Below, one piece after another: positions 47,132-58,624 of a stretch of DNA of 64,000 nucleotides. The notes below the pieces were generated by a model. The model ran no database searches and had not been told where the DNA came from. It was given only the letters and a program-made list of their open reading frames with translations. Origin of the DNA: Lophium mytilinum (Eukaryota; Ascomycota; Dothideomycetes; Mytilinidiales; Mytilinidiaceae); contig MU004187.1 in assembly GCA_010093605.1 (NCBI GenBank), positions 1,790,830-1,854,829 of the forward strand, given 5' to 3'. The translations under genes were made by a program, and so were the position numbers. Numbering within the stretch: the stretch's first letter is position 1; each line of letters opens with the position of its first letter.

Positions 47132-50042
47132 ATGGCCGACGTCTCGACCTCCACCGCCCCCAAGTTCTCGCGGTACCGCTCCGTGCGCCGCCAGCAGGAG
47201 CAACAATTGAAGCAGCCGCCCCCGCCCATGCCACCGCTCAACCCGCCGAAGGAGGCTTCTGTTAGCAGGAGCATGTCGCGATACCATCGTCAGCGAGCAG
47301 GCGCCGCTGTCAACAATGCCGTTCCTCCGATCCCTGACCTCCCCGGCATGCGCAGCGTAAAGTCTCAGCAAACACTCCCACCTCCTCCCCCTGTGCCGGT
47401 GCCTACGCACGCGACCTCGAGTCCACGCCTTCGTTCGGGAACTGTGGGACGCCATAATGCGCCGCAGAATATTAGCAGCGAGGAGAGCAAGATGTCGCCC
47501 TCCACGGGCACAGCGGGGAAGCCAGTTCCTCTGGTCAAGCGCACAGCTCGAGAACCGTCGGCCACCGCCCGGGAGGAGGCGCGCAAATTAATGCAGGGCG
47601 AGGCGGAGCGTCTCAGGAGAATAAAGGAAGATCAGCGCATTGAGCGGGAGGCTTTGGAAGCTAGGCGGGCGGAGCAAGAGCGGAGCGTGAGGCACGAACA
47701 GGAGAAACAGAAGGCACTTCTGGAAGCAGAGCGGCTGAAACAACTACAAGAGAAGGTAGAAGAGGAGGAGCGGATCCGGTTACAACAAGAGGAGGAATCT
47801 CGCGCCAAAAGGAGGCTTCAAGAAGCCAGTCGCGCGAAACAGCATCAGGAAGAGGAGGCACAACCTAAATCACGGATGCGAGCCAGAACTGTTGGCAGGG
47901 AGCAGAGACCGGCGACTTCAAAGGGTAGTCCTTCCGAATCCAGGCCTCAGACATCATCACAGAAATCTCTACCTCATAACTCGCCTTCCAAACTCGGGTT
48001 TCTAAAGAAAAAAAATCGAGACGACGCTCTCAGAGCACTGGAAGACAGGCCTAAAACCTCTGCACGGCCCAGGGAGATTAGCACTAGCAGTGGCGGAAAG
48101 AGCGCCTCTAAACCGTTAGCTGGATTTGATGCGCCAATCTCAGCTGTCAATGCCGGAGATCGCGTAAGATATGACCCCTCTTGAGTGCCTATACCGCTAA
48201 CACAGTCCTTAGCGCGTGATGGTGGACCGCAATGGCTCCCAAATACTTCTCCCAGTCGTTCCAGGGACTACCCCATTAGAGCTCATTCGATCGGCTGCCA
48301 ATTGTTTGTCTGTGCCTATCGATCCGAAAGGATCAGTGCTCCTGGAGAACTTTGGCAAGGTTGGATTGACGAGGCCGCTTCGACACTATGAACACGTACG
48401 TGATGTCATGAATTCATGGGATAGGGACGATGAGAACAATCTCTACCTGGTGGATGCCTCCACAAGAGGCGCTGAAGAAGAGCTCAGCTCTTCCCAAGTA
48501 CCAACATCGAAACCCGAAATCTTCTCTTGTTTTATCTACTATTCTCAGAAACCGGGCAAGTGGGCTAAGAAGCACTTCACATTGCGGCCAGACGGTCAAA
48601 TTCTGCTTGCAAAGAACGACGCCGGCAAAGACTCGAGTAATGTTTGTCACTTGTCCGATTTCGATATTTACACTCCGACGGTCAAGAAGGTGTCAAAGGT
48701 CAGACCACCAAAGAAGATATGTTATGCTGTCAAGAGCCAACAGAAGACGGCAATGTTCTTGGATGAAATGAGCTTTGTCCATTTCTTCTGCACAGCAGAC
48801 AAGGCGGTTGCAAACGCTTTCTACAAAGCAATACAGGGATGGAGGAGCTGGTACCTGGTAAATGTTATGGGCGAAGGGCAAAAGAAAGCTAAGACGACTG
48901 AAGGCACCAATGGAGGGGGGCTTCTTCCAACCTTTGGATTCTTGGGCGGTAGTCCGAAAGACGAAAAGATGACATCTCATTCGAGAGGTTTCTCCGTCGA
49001 CTCGCATTACCAACTGGGTTCGTTTAAACCTCTTCTTGATCTCAGTGTGTTTGAAAAAGAAGAGAAGAAAGACAACAACGGCGTTACAGATGACTGGCGA
49101 TTGCCTATGGACACTAAGGCAATGCACTCTCGCAAAATGTCTACACGCGTGAGAGAACCGCCACCACCCTCTGGACATGCCACCAAATACAGCCAGAATT
49201 CGAACCGCCTCAACTCCTTGGCCCAGAGTACATCATCATCCCATCAATCGAATGGCGAAGAGCCCTTTGCTGCAACAGGTCTACTAGGGCGCCAGTACTC
49301 CCAACGCCAAAAGCTGCTTCAGGAACGAGAGCAGAACAGCACTAGTAATATCGGCCCGTTCACTGGCGGTTCCAACCTCATCAGTAACGTCAACTCACCG
49401 TATATGACCACCGAACCAAGCTCCGGTCTGGGTCGCAAATCTTCCGTGCGCAGCACCCGTCAATCTAGTGACCTGAATCGATCAGCTTCCACACGAAACA
49501 AGCCCAAGCCACTGGTAGACCTTACACCCCAATACCGTGAGCCACCTCAGCACGCTCGAAAGGGCAAAGGGTTCATTCCTGATACCAAAACCGAGCCACT
49601 CGTCTCGAGCGCCACGTCGCCAGAAGAGGCCATCAAGATTCCCCCATCAACGGACTGGCGGCGGCCCAGCACCTCTGCAAACCACGGAAATTACGGCAGC
49701 GGCAACCATGAGCGCAGCCGCTCTCTCCGTGGTGGGCCACCAGCCGGGCTGGCCTCTTACGCTGTCAATATCCACGACAACGTCCCGCAGGATGAGTCAG
49801 ATGCGTTTACAGGTCGTGGCCTACTTGCCAACGCTGGGTTCAGCCAGGGCGGTGTGGTGACTGGCCGCGGAATCATGGATGGTTCAAAGGCGAAGGGCCC
49901 AATGCTCGGTGTTGATGACCGCAGCCAGTTTGTGCCCGGCAGTCTGCTCTCTGGCGTGGAGAAGGTGCAAGGATCTGCCGGGCCTATTATTGATCGAGAG
50001 AAGAGACATGTTGCCGATGTTGCTACTGGAGAGGGGATGTAG
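47132..50042 (+). CDS. Ras-association and PH domain protein (MRL/Grb7-like layout)
   Basis: Exons 47132-48163 and 48213-50042 (49-nt intron; GTAAGA..CTTAG) give 953 residues. The N-terminal third has Pro-rich runs (KQPPPPMPPLNPP, LPPPPPVPVP) and a long Glu/Arg/Lys/Gln coiled coil (about 190-290). From about 346 there is a RA-like domain (VDRNGSQILLPVVPGTTP to NNLYLVD), followed closely by a PH domain (about 445-560: KPEIFSCFIYYSQKPGKWAK, KKHFTLRPDGQILLAKND, FVHFFCTADKAVANAFYKAI). The C-terminal 400 residues are Ser/Thr/Pro-rich and disordered. Pro-rich plus coiled coil plus RA-PH matches MIG-10/RIAM/lamellipodin-type adaptors that join Ras-like GTPases and actin polymerisation. In fungi it is expected at growing tips, an inference. 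The start ATG at 47132 gives MADVSTSTAPKFSRYRS. Confidence 0.88.
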
Positions 50043-50585
50043 ATCTGACAACATCCCCGGAAGAAACAGCTTGGGGAAACGTGATGACTATGTGAATGGG
50101 AAACACGATGAAACGAGAATCTCACGACCTGGTAGCTCCGCATATCAAAGGGAAGGACCGCAAAGCAGATCAGGGGGGCCAAAAGTCATTCATCTGGAGA
50201 GAAAGGTAAATCACTGGGACTAGTGGTGGACTTAGGGGCGTCGGCATTGAAAACCATGGGGGCTCGAATTACTCTGTCTTGCTTCTTTTCCTTTCGGTCT
50301 TTTTTTCTTCCTGTTGTCGTGCATGGCACCGTGCGTCTTCATTTCAGCATTTCGACGGGGTCGACGGTTTCCTACATCTCATTTCGCCTTTTTATCACTC
50401 GTGCCTAGTGCAATTGAGTGCCCAAGCGGGCCTTGTTTGGTTTTATTTCCATTTCCCTTTTCTCCATTTCCATCCACCAAACCTCGTTGTTTTCTTGCTT
50501 CGGCTTGTACTTCTCTTTTCGTTCTCCTGCATGGAATTCCCGGTTACCTGAAGTTCTCTTCACATACCCATGTAGTATAGTAGTA

Positions 50586-50855
50586 TGGTACCCGATTTCC
50601 AAACGCATTCGACCCGCAGGCTACCTTTTATTTGACGAGACTGTTGAGTATTTGAAGAGCCCTTCCGCACGCAAGAAGGTGGCGACCGCCATCTCCACAG
50701 CCATGAGAAATACCCTGGACGATGCCGAAGACGATGAGAGTTCTACCAACATCAGCAAGGAGCGCTTCATAATAAATCTCCCTTGGAGAATACTAATAAG
50801 TCCAAAATCCAGTCTACTTCCCTTATCCTTACGGCCGCACCGCGCCACGTACTGA
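50586..50855 (+). pseudogene. Coding-like fragment of unknown origin
   Basis: A frame with strongly protein-like composition (AGYLLFDETVEYLKSP, SARKKVATAISTAMRN, LDDAEDDESSTNISKERF) and no start of its own; it stops at 50855. Upstream the same frame runs into a CT-rich stretch without meaning. It looks like an exon or the remnant of a gene cut short next to the repeat array. I recognise no family, so a gene fragment or a chance frame both remain possible. Confidence 0.35.
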
Positions 50856-50990
50856 CCCATACAGCCAGTTTCTTACACGGTCCAACTTGTGGTGTCTCAT
50901 TCATCGTCCCTAACTGGAATCGGTATGCTCAGAATACCACCTACCTTTTATTGCCTAATAGGCGGTGCGGCCCAGGCGTTCGAGACCTCC

Positions 50991-52260
50991 GCGTCTACCA
51001 AAAACAACCTACATGGTTGGAAATGTGAATCTTTGTAAATGAAGAAGGCAAGAGGTTCCCCGACCACCTCCTCTGAACCTTATACCACAGGCTCGATTTA
51101 GGGGGTTTCAGAAAACAGCTAGAACAGCCCTCTGCGTCTACCAAAACTCGACTTACACGGTTAAAAATGTGACTCTTTGTAACTAGACAAGGCAGGATCT
51201 CTGCCAACGCACCCTAGGGACCTTTTCTAGGCCTAGTTCTGTGGACTCAATTTAGAGGGTCGCGGAAAAATGGTTATAATGACCCTCTGCGTCTACCAAA
51301 AAGTCGATTATACGCGGTTAGAAATGTAACTATTTGTACAGTACTAGGTCTCCCATACGTGTACATCCCTAAGTAAATTTGCGGTAAAGCTCGCCTTCAT
51401 CACTATCCTATCACGCAACACAGCTTATTACTAGATAAGCCTTACTTAGATAGAGTTCCAGGCACTTTCTTCCTCTTCCTAGCTAAAATTGAAGGAATTA
51501 GGAAGATGAAAAATAAATTACTTTGGGTGACGCTCCGTGGACACGGAGGGTCCCTACTCTATTGGAACCACAACGCAATAGAATAGCAAGATTCTAAAGA
51601 GTGAAAAGGCTTCTTACTAGATAGAACTTAGCATGTTTAGAGACTTATCCATTATTCTTAGTTATTGCGTTGTAGTGATCGCTTAGAACTTGTATGGTTT
51701 TGGTATGATCTTGGTGTGATCTAGGGTGTGTACACGTATGGGTGACCTCTCACTGTAACTAGACGAAGCAGGATCTCCACCAACGCACCCTAGCGACCTT
51801 TCCTGAGCCTGATCCTGTGGGCTCGATTTAGAGGGTCGCGGAAAAATGGTTTAAAAATTGCTGCTAAACGTGCACGCCGCGTGGCCCTCTGCGCCTATGC
51901 AAGAAATGAATGTATGCGGTTAGAAATGTAACTCTTTGTAACTAGAGGACGCAGGATCTCTACTAACGCACCCCAGCGACCTTTTCTAAACCTTATGCCA
52001 CGAGCTCCGACTTAGAGGGTTGTGCAAACAGTTGGAAAAGTGACTATAATATTTGCACGCTGCGTACCCACTTTGCGTTTCCTCAGCGTCCGCCAAAATG
52101 GACTTGCGCGGTTAGAAATGTGACTTTTTGTAACTAGAGGAGGCAAACCCTGTATAGATGCAAACCCAGCGGCCTTTTCTAGTCCTGATACCGCAAGCTT
52201 GATTTAGGGGGTGTCGCAAACGGTTGAAAAAGTGACTACCAAACTAGCACGCTGCGTATC
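50991..52260. repeat. Degenerate tandem array, five units of about 143-195 bp
   Basis: Units start at GCGTCTACCA or variants: 50991, 51134, 51289, 51891 and 52086. Each has GGTTAGAAATGTGACTCTTT, TAACTAGA.GAGGCAGGATCT, GCACCCTAGCGACCTTTTCT and CTCGATTTAGAGGGT in this order. Unit 3 is split by a 417-bp insertion. Length without the insertion varies by indels, and divergence is high. There is no consistent reading frame. Confidence 0.8.
51337..51757. mobile_element. MITE-like insertion in unit 3 of the tandem array, TA duplication
   Basis: The element spans 51339-51755 (417 bp), between TA at 51337-51338 and TA at 51756-51757. The ends match as imperfect 27-bp inverted repeats: CAGTACTAGGTCTCCC... 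and the complement of the right end CAGTGAGAGGTCACCC..., 23 of 27 bases. The core CCCATACGTGTACA is exact. Sister units read TTTGTAACTAGA across the site, so removing the element plus one TA restores the array. The type is Tc1/mariner-like; no transposase frame is present. Confidence 0.85.
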
Positions 52261-53097
52261 CTAAAAACTATCTTCAAGTCCGCGCTAGGATTAATAGGAA
52301 CGGATGGGGATATCTTGTGTGCGGTGAACATGATCTTAACAAGCACAGTCTGTTACTTTGAGTGAAGTAGGACATCAGCACATCTTCATCAGAAAAAATT
52401 CGTCTAATTTCTTGAAGCGTGCTATTCACAGCGTGTGAAAGATCCCACCGTAACTCTCGCACTTCCTCAATCCAAATCCAGTCAGTTAAAGCCCTCCAAT
52501 GCTAAGCAAGAGTATCTACAAAGTACCCGTCGACCCATCAACCATGTGAACCTGCCAGTACAGACGGCTTTTGCCTATTCAGGAAAGGAAAAAAAAAGAT
52601 TTACATCCACAAAAAGCCTTCGCTAGCCTCTCCAGTAGACGCCCTAATTTTCCAGCAGGGCTCGAAGGTATAGAGTACTCTGCGCGAGCAAACGGCCAGC
52701 GCCATAGAATGCAAACAAAACCAGTTCAACAGCAAAAAAACGAGAGAACAGCCGCAGCCAATCGCAAACGAAAGGGGGTATAAGAAAGCCAAACCATTTC
52801 CAAATTCCAAGATATGGCGCTGAAGTAGAAAAGAAGTCGTGTCCGTAATCCGAAACATCGATGTCTCAGTTTCCCCAAATTTGCCCCGGTCCTTTTCATT
52901 TTCCGAGATCGTAGGTCGAGTTTGAGTTTCGTTGCGATCCACAGGGAAACCATGGAACCGCGAAACACGCCGTCACTCCAATTCGTCCATTTCGGCACAC
53001 CCCTGGTGCCTGTCATTTCACCACGTGACCCATTTCTAACAACACCGCTCTTAGTTCAAGTTGCAATCATCCTCCAAAAACCTATCAGTGAATTGAT

Positions 53098-54810
53098 TTA
53101 GCGCCATAGATCGGCTTTGGAGCCCCTGTGCTCGCGAGATGCGTGGCCGGGCACCCAGCTTCCCCGGGCCCCGCCAGCGCTCATACTCCCTGCGGTCCGC
53201 GGCCGCTCGTCGTCTGCAGGCACGGCCAGGAAACCGCCGAAGCCGTTGCCAACGACCACGCTCTTTCTTGCTTCGCCGCCCCAGTGCGCGCCGAGCCCTT
53301 TGCTGGCAGTGTAGGCGCTGAGTGGACGGCCGCCGGACATCGAGCCACGCCTGCCAGGCCCTTCAGAGGGCATGACAGAAGTGTAGACCCACTCAAGCTC
53401 ATCGAGGCCCTTGGAGAAGACTTCGAGCTGCTGGTGGAAGCCACGGGGCGCGTGCTGGGGAGAGTCTGCAAATGGGACGATGGGTGGCGCGAGGGTAAGC
53501 GATTCGGGGAAATCTGGGTCGCGGACGTATAATTCTCGGAGTGCCGGTAGGGAGTTCGACATGAGTGAGTTGGTAAGGTAATTGTAGTAGGAGAGGGCGG
53601 GTGGGTAGAGCGAGTGTTGATTCGAGGACACTGAGGTGATCTCGAAGTGCAGATTCCTCAGGCTGATTGATTGGAGCGGCGGAATAGGCTCCATCGGGAG
53701 TGAATTTGTGACTTGAGCGATGATGCTAAGCTCCACCAGGTGTGAGGCAGCCCATAGGACAGAATGAAGTGTTGAGACCGGGATGCCAGCGCACTCCTTC
53801 AACTTTAGAATCTTAAGAGATTCACGCGTGTCGGGACGGGCCAGATATTGGACAAGCCCCTCAGCAGTGATTTCTGGAACCCTACTCAGGGTAAGGGTGT
53901 GCAAGGCTGGAAATTCCGGGATCATTTGGTTGGACTGGAAGATCGAGCCCTGCAACCAGGGCATGTCGGACATTGAGAGATTGCGAATGACCGGGAGAGA
54001 GGCCAAGACCTGGCGGAGGATGGTGGGCTCGACCCGCAACTTGGATATCTCTAGAATTTGGAGGTCTTGCCAGTGCCGCTGTAGCAGAAGCTCCAGGGAC
54101 TGCTCTGCTCCGGCCTCATATTTCATCTTCCGGATGTGCGGGCACCGAACTTGGAGCTCCTGCCTCAACGTATGACACGATGGGTCTCCCGTGAAGAAGC
54201 CTTCCGGCAGATCGACATAGAGGAGATTTGGGAGGACCGAGACGGTTCGGGCAAGGTCGGCCTTGCTGGTCTCTCGCGTCATATATGGCAGTTTGAGGAA
54301 CTGAACTGCACTGGCGCAGTACTGATTGTCCCTTACGGTCCGGCATAGGAGCTGCAGTCGCGCAGTAGGGGGGTCAACAGCTTCGTTGCGCGACTTGCGC
54401 CGCCGCTTCTCGGAGAAGATTTCCTCTAGCTCGCAGTAGTGGACGGCGTCGATTCTGATGCTGTGGTAACTGTGATGGGTCAGCAAGGTAGCTCTGAGCA
54501 CTTGCCAGGGGACTTACAGCAGACCGGACGCGATTGGGTACCATTGGCGGCGCGTCTTGGAGCAGTTTGCCAGGTCTCGGAGGTCGCAGAGCATGCAGCC
54601 ATCCGACACGATGGAGCTCTCGCTGGACTCGCAGGTCTCGTCGGTCGAATGCGGACACACATTCTGGAAGATGAGGCGCAGGACCTTCTCGGGCAGGCGG
54701 CTGATGCGGTCGGGGCCGGTGTAGACGGCGGGGAAGAAGTGCTGCTGGTGGAGGTCCTTGTCTTTGTCGCGGAGCTTGGAGCGCGAGCGGAAGTGCTTCA
54801 TGAAGCCCAT
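53098..54810 (-). CDS. F-box protein
   Basis: Exons 54810-54518 and 54469-53098 (47-nt intron; GTAAGT..CACAG) give 554 residues. The basic N terminus MGFMKHFRSRSKLRDK leads to the F-box at about 36-85 (ISRLPEKVLRLIFQNVCP then CDLRDLANCSKTRRQWYP). The rest has leucine-rich-like pattern blocks (LQILEISKLRVEPTILRQVL, IRNLSMSDMPWL, LHTLTLSRVPEITAEGLVQY, LKILKLKECAGIPVSTL) that suit a substrate-binding LRR region. The C terminus is Gly/Ser/Arg-rich. F-box proteins bring substrates to SCF ubiquitin ligases through Skp1. The substrate here is unknown. An alternative longer start upstream of 54810 is possible because the frame stays open. The long GC-rich upstream region is noted separately. Confidence 0.85.
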
Positions 54811-56552
54811 GATGCGGACGAGGGTGCTGGGCGGCGCGGGTCGTGTTAGCTGCGTACAGGCACAGTGAATGGAAGGGGAAGCATGCAGCTGTGGCAGCTT
54901 TGAGGGGTGTGGCAAGCAAGGAGGCTTACCCTTCGCGGCCGTCGCGGGGTGAAAGCTGCGAGCGCCGAGCCATGCAGAGTGGAGCGGTGGCACCGCGGAG
55001 GTAGCGCGGCTGTCTTGTTTCTGGAGCGGAACAAAGAAGAACCTGGGGGTTCCTTTGACGCCGGCAAGGACAGCGAGTCGGGGGAGATTGCGGGACTGAG
55101 ACAGGCAGAGACAACGGCGGACAAGGACGCAGCTGTGGTTTAAAGGGGGATTCACGGGATTCACACGGCCAGCTGGACGGCTCAGGGTGCAACCGGTGCC
55201 TGGGTGCACTCCCACGAGGGGCCAGCCAGTGGGGTTGACGGTGAATGTCGGGGTCGTCAGCAATGTGTGGCCCACGGCTCGCATCTTGTTGGACGGCGTG
55301 GAGGCAGTCCAGTCACGTCGCGCTTCACCAGGCACACAGATACAAACACAGTAGCGGCGGGCCAAGGATGGAGGAGCATTCCGAGCCCGCCGTCACCACA
55401 ATGAGGGCCGGAGGGGACAAGGTGACAGCGGCGCCAGGGGGTAACAGCCACAAACGTGCGCCAACCCACCCCGAAACGGGATATTTATAGGATTTCTTTC
55501 AACGGCCGATCGGGGTAGCTCTATCTCAACCTCTGCTCTACCTGCGCAGCACTCTGCCTCTGTGGATACAAAGGTAGAGTACTCTGCGTCTGGCACCCCG
55601 CTGCCAATGTCAGCCGCCGCAGCCAGAGGCGCTGCAGCATCGCTCGGCACGTTGTGATTGCTGAACGGCGCGTCTCGGGCTGCACAATCTACGCCCCTTG
55701 AACCCTGTATTGTGCACCGCCAAAGCGCAGCTCCGACAGGATGCCAGGACTGCGCTGGCCTCGAGCAGCCAGCCCTCGTCCGGTCCAATGCTACCAGTGC
55801 GAGTGCAGGTGACGGTGCTGGTGATGGAGAACAATCAACAGAGGTGCACGACGTGGTAAGTGGGACCTCATCAGGACCCCGTGGTTCCGATACCACGAGT
55901 CGTTCGCGTGTCTTCCAATCGGCGGCGGACATGTTTCAGAATACTGGGACGTGCAAAGCATCCACGGTCGATGTCCCTTCCAGTATACGTAAATAGAGGC
56001 TTCAACATCTTCCAAAACGAGGCCAGCTGTAGCGCGTCTGGCGGCAGCTCCTCGCGGCGTCCTGACAACTGTGACCTCGCCAGCCTCTGTATGCATGGCG
56101 TGTCTCGAGTGCTGGCCTGCGCGACGCTGATGGCGCGCAGGGCCCAACGGGAATTGGCCAAGGAGCAGGCTGTCGATTAGCTCGTCCCGAATGCCTGTAA
56201 TGAACTTTGCTGGTTAGCTTGCGTCTACGTTCCGTCCCGGCCAAGCTAAGTCGAGTCCTCACCTCACTTCTTCACCTCTCCTCCATCATCTCGTCCAACC
56301 ACGGCTTCATCTTGCTTGCCTTTGCCATCACCAACCTCTTTGCTTTGCGTTGATTTGCTGGGCTCTGGGCTCCTTCATCCTGTTGACTGCTGCTGTAGCT
56401 AGTTCTTCAGCTCATCCAGTCTTGAATTCCCATCCCGTTTCTCCCTCATCCGTTCCTTCCGTCACAGGACGACACAGCGACATCGATTACAGCTCTCACT
56501 ATCACCCCTCCCAACAAGCCCTATCTCTTGCCATCCCATATTGCTGGAAACA
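54811..56552. other. GC-rich divergent intergenic region upstream of the F-box and NRP1 genes
   Basis: About 1.7 kb between two divergent starts. From 54.8 to 56.2 kb it is GC-rich with mutually overlapping frames lacking domains. CT-rich patches precede the NRP1 start (56260-56550). I see no repeat or RNA gene. Confidence 0.5.
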
Positions 56553-58624
56553 ATGGCCACCTCTTCCCCTCAAGCCCCGAATCTGGATAGATACGTGGTC
56601 ATACACGTGGCGACTACGACTGATGAGCACGGTGTATATGTTACAAAAGACTCAGCCGAGGTCATTGAGCTCGGCTGGATACTGCTCGACGCGAAGAGCT
56701 GTGAGGAGGTACGTTGAGGTCACCCACGACACCCAGATAACCAGTCTGGTTCTGACACCACGTCACAGCTCCATCGAGAATCAGTCCTAGTCAAGCCTGT
56801 CAACACTCCCATAACCCCCTTGTGCAGTAAGTCGTCAAGCTCCTCACCGCAGATAGTGAATTCGTGTCTTTCAAAATAATCCCCAAGGCTAACGTCAAAT
56901 TTTTCTCAGCGAGCTTGACCACCCTGACTTGGGAGCATGTCCGCAACGCCGGATCCTTCCGAGACGCCGTCAACCGCGTTGATCAGTTCGCCCAGGAACA
57001 TCTGACTCCTAAGAACCTCGAGTTCGCGTTCGTGACGCTGGACTCCTGGGATCTCCGAGTTCAGTTGCCCCGAGAGGCCCGCGACAAGGCCGTAGTCTTG
57101 CCGCCGTATCTACAGCATTCGCGCACCTTTGACCTACGCACGGAATACCAGCGCTGGCAAGCTCATCACCCCGAGTCACTTCCTTTCGGTTCGAGCGCTC
57201 TGGCCAACATCTGTGCTGCTCTTGAAGTCGAGCCGGTGCAGTCATCGGCGCCCATCAAACACAACCTGCCTTTCCACCTCCAAGCTCTCGCACCCACCTC
57301 ACCGAGGCGTGCTATGGAAGAAGCCGTCACGCTTGCCAGAGTTCTCCGAGGTTTGATCCGCAAGTCCCAACCGGCACAGGACCATCCAGACGTGCTTACC
57401 AAGCCAATGGACGCCCGGGCTGATGTCCGCGCCTTTCTCTCGGAGCGAAGCAAAGTGCTGCACATGAGCGGGTTGCCCCACGACACCACCCAGTCCGAGC
57501 TCGAGAGCTGGTTCACCCAGTTTGGCGGCCGTCCTATTGCTTTCTGGACCCTCCGCACTCCCGACCAGCACAAGCCCACTGGCTCCGGTTTTGCAGTCTT
57601 TTCTTCGCATGAAGAGGTATGTTGTTCCTTTTATGTTGCTTCTTCTCCCAGATACTACGCCCCTCCGTCCGTGACGTCACGTTTGCTAATCGTTCTGCAG
57701 GCTGCCGAAAGTTTGTGCATGAATGGACGTGCCCTCAACGAAAAGGCCATCGAGGTCTCTCCCTCGTCCAGCCGCGTCCTCGACCGCGCTGCCGATATCC
57801 TCACCCCATTCCCGCCCAGCAAGAACCGCCCGCGTCCCGGAGACTGGACCTGCCCTTCATGCGGCTTCTCCAACTTCCAACGTCGCACCGCGTGCTTCCG
57901 TTGCTCCTTTCCGGCCATGTCGGGGGCTCCTCAGGGAGACCCAATGGGTTACCCGTACGGATATGGACATCCTTCTATGATGGGCCCTCCTGCTCATCAC
58001 ATGGGTCATGGCCACGGCATGGGACACATGGGTCGTGGTGGCACGTCGGGTGTCGTTCCATTCCGCGCTGGTGATTGGAAGTGCGGCTCCGACGGCTGCG
58101 GATATCACAACTTTGCGAAGAACGTCAGCTGTCTCCGCTGTGGTGCTAGCCGTACCAACGCCGCGATTCCGGCTGACTCGGGCTTCACTTCTCCTATGGA
58201 TACTCCTTCGAGCTTTGGTATGGGTCCTCCCTCAATGGCCGGTACTCCTGGCCCTGGTCCCTTTGCGGCCGCTGGTTTCGGCTCTGGTGCCGGATTCCCT
58301 GGCCAGCAATTCGGCGGCCCGCCAAGCACGTACGCTCTGCCTTCGGGTATTGGAGCTGCTAGCCCCTACCCGCCGATGGGAGGTCAGTACGCACCGAACG
58401 GCGGCATGCACGGAGGCACTCCCTTCGACAGCCGTGCTGCCGAAGCGGCTTTCACCTCTGCTGGCCAAGCGCCTGCTTCTGCCGGGGCTGGTTTCTCCAA
58501 CGGTGGTTTCAACGATGGAGGTCATAACGATCCTTTCTCCTTCCTCTCGTCCGGCCTCGGTGGTCTTACGATGAACGACGATCGCCGTAACCCCAATAAC
58601 CCGGCTAACAAGTCTCCCGCTTAA
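56553..58624 (+). CDS. NRP1: Nrp1-like protein: degenerate exonuclease domain, RRM and two RanBP2 zinc fingers
   Basis: Four exons, 56553-56708, 56769-56826, 56910-57616 and 57701-58624 (introns 60, 83 and 84 nt), give 614 residues. Residues about 12-190 follow the ERI1/RNase T-like fold (VVIHVATTTDEHG, AEVIELGWILLD, LTTLTWEHVRNAGSF, FVTLDSWDLRVQLP), but the first metal-binding DxE is replaced by HVA. An RRM follows (KVLHMSGLPHDTTQSELESW to GFAVFSSHEE), then two RanBP2-type fingers (GDWTCPSCGFSNFQRRTACF; GDWKCGSDGCGYHNF then CLRC). The end is Gly/Pro/Met-rich and low complexity. Yeast Nrp1 is an RNA-binding stress-granule protein. Intron 3 (84 nt) is stop-free and a multiple of three. Confidence 0.93.

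Larger units (their letters stand above)
50043..53097. other. Repeat-rich intergenic island between two convergent genes
   Basis: 3 kb between the stop codons of the RA-PH and F-box genes. It holds a pyrimidine-rich stretch (50278-50560), a coding-like fragment (50586-50855), a degenerate tandem array (50991-52260) broken by a MITE-like insertion (51339-51755), and low-complexity AT-rich DNA to 53.1 kb. No complete gene is visible. Confidence 0.6.
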
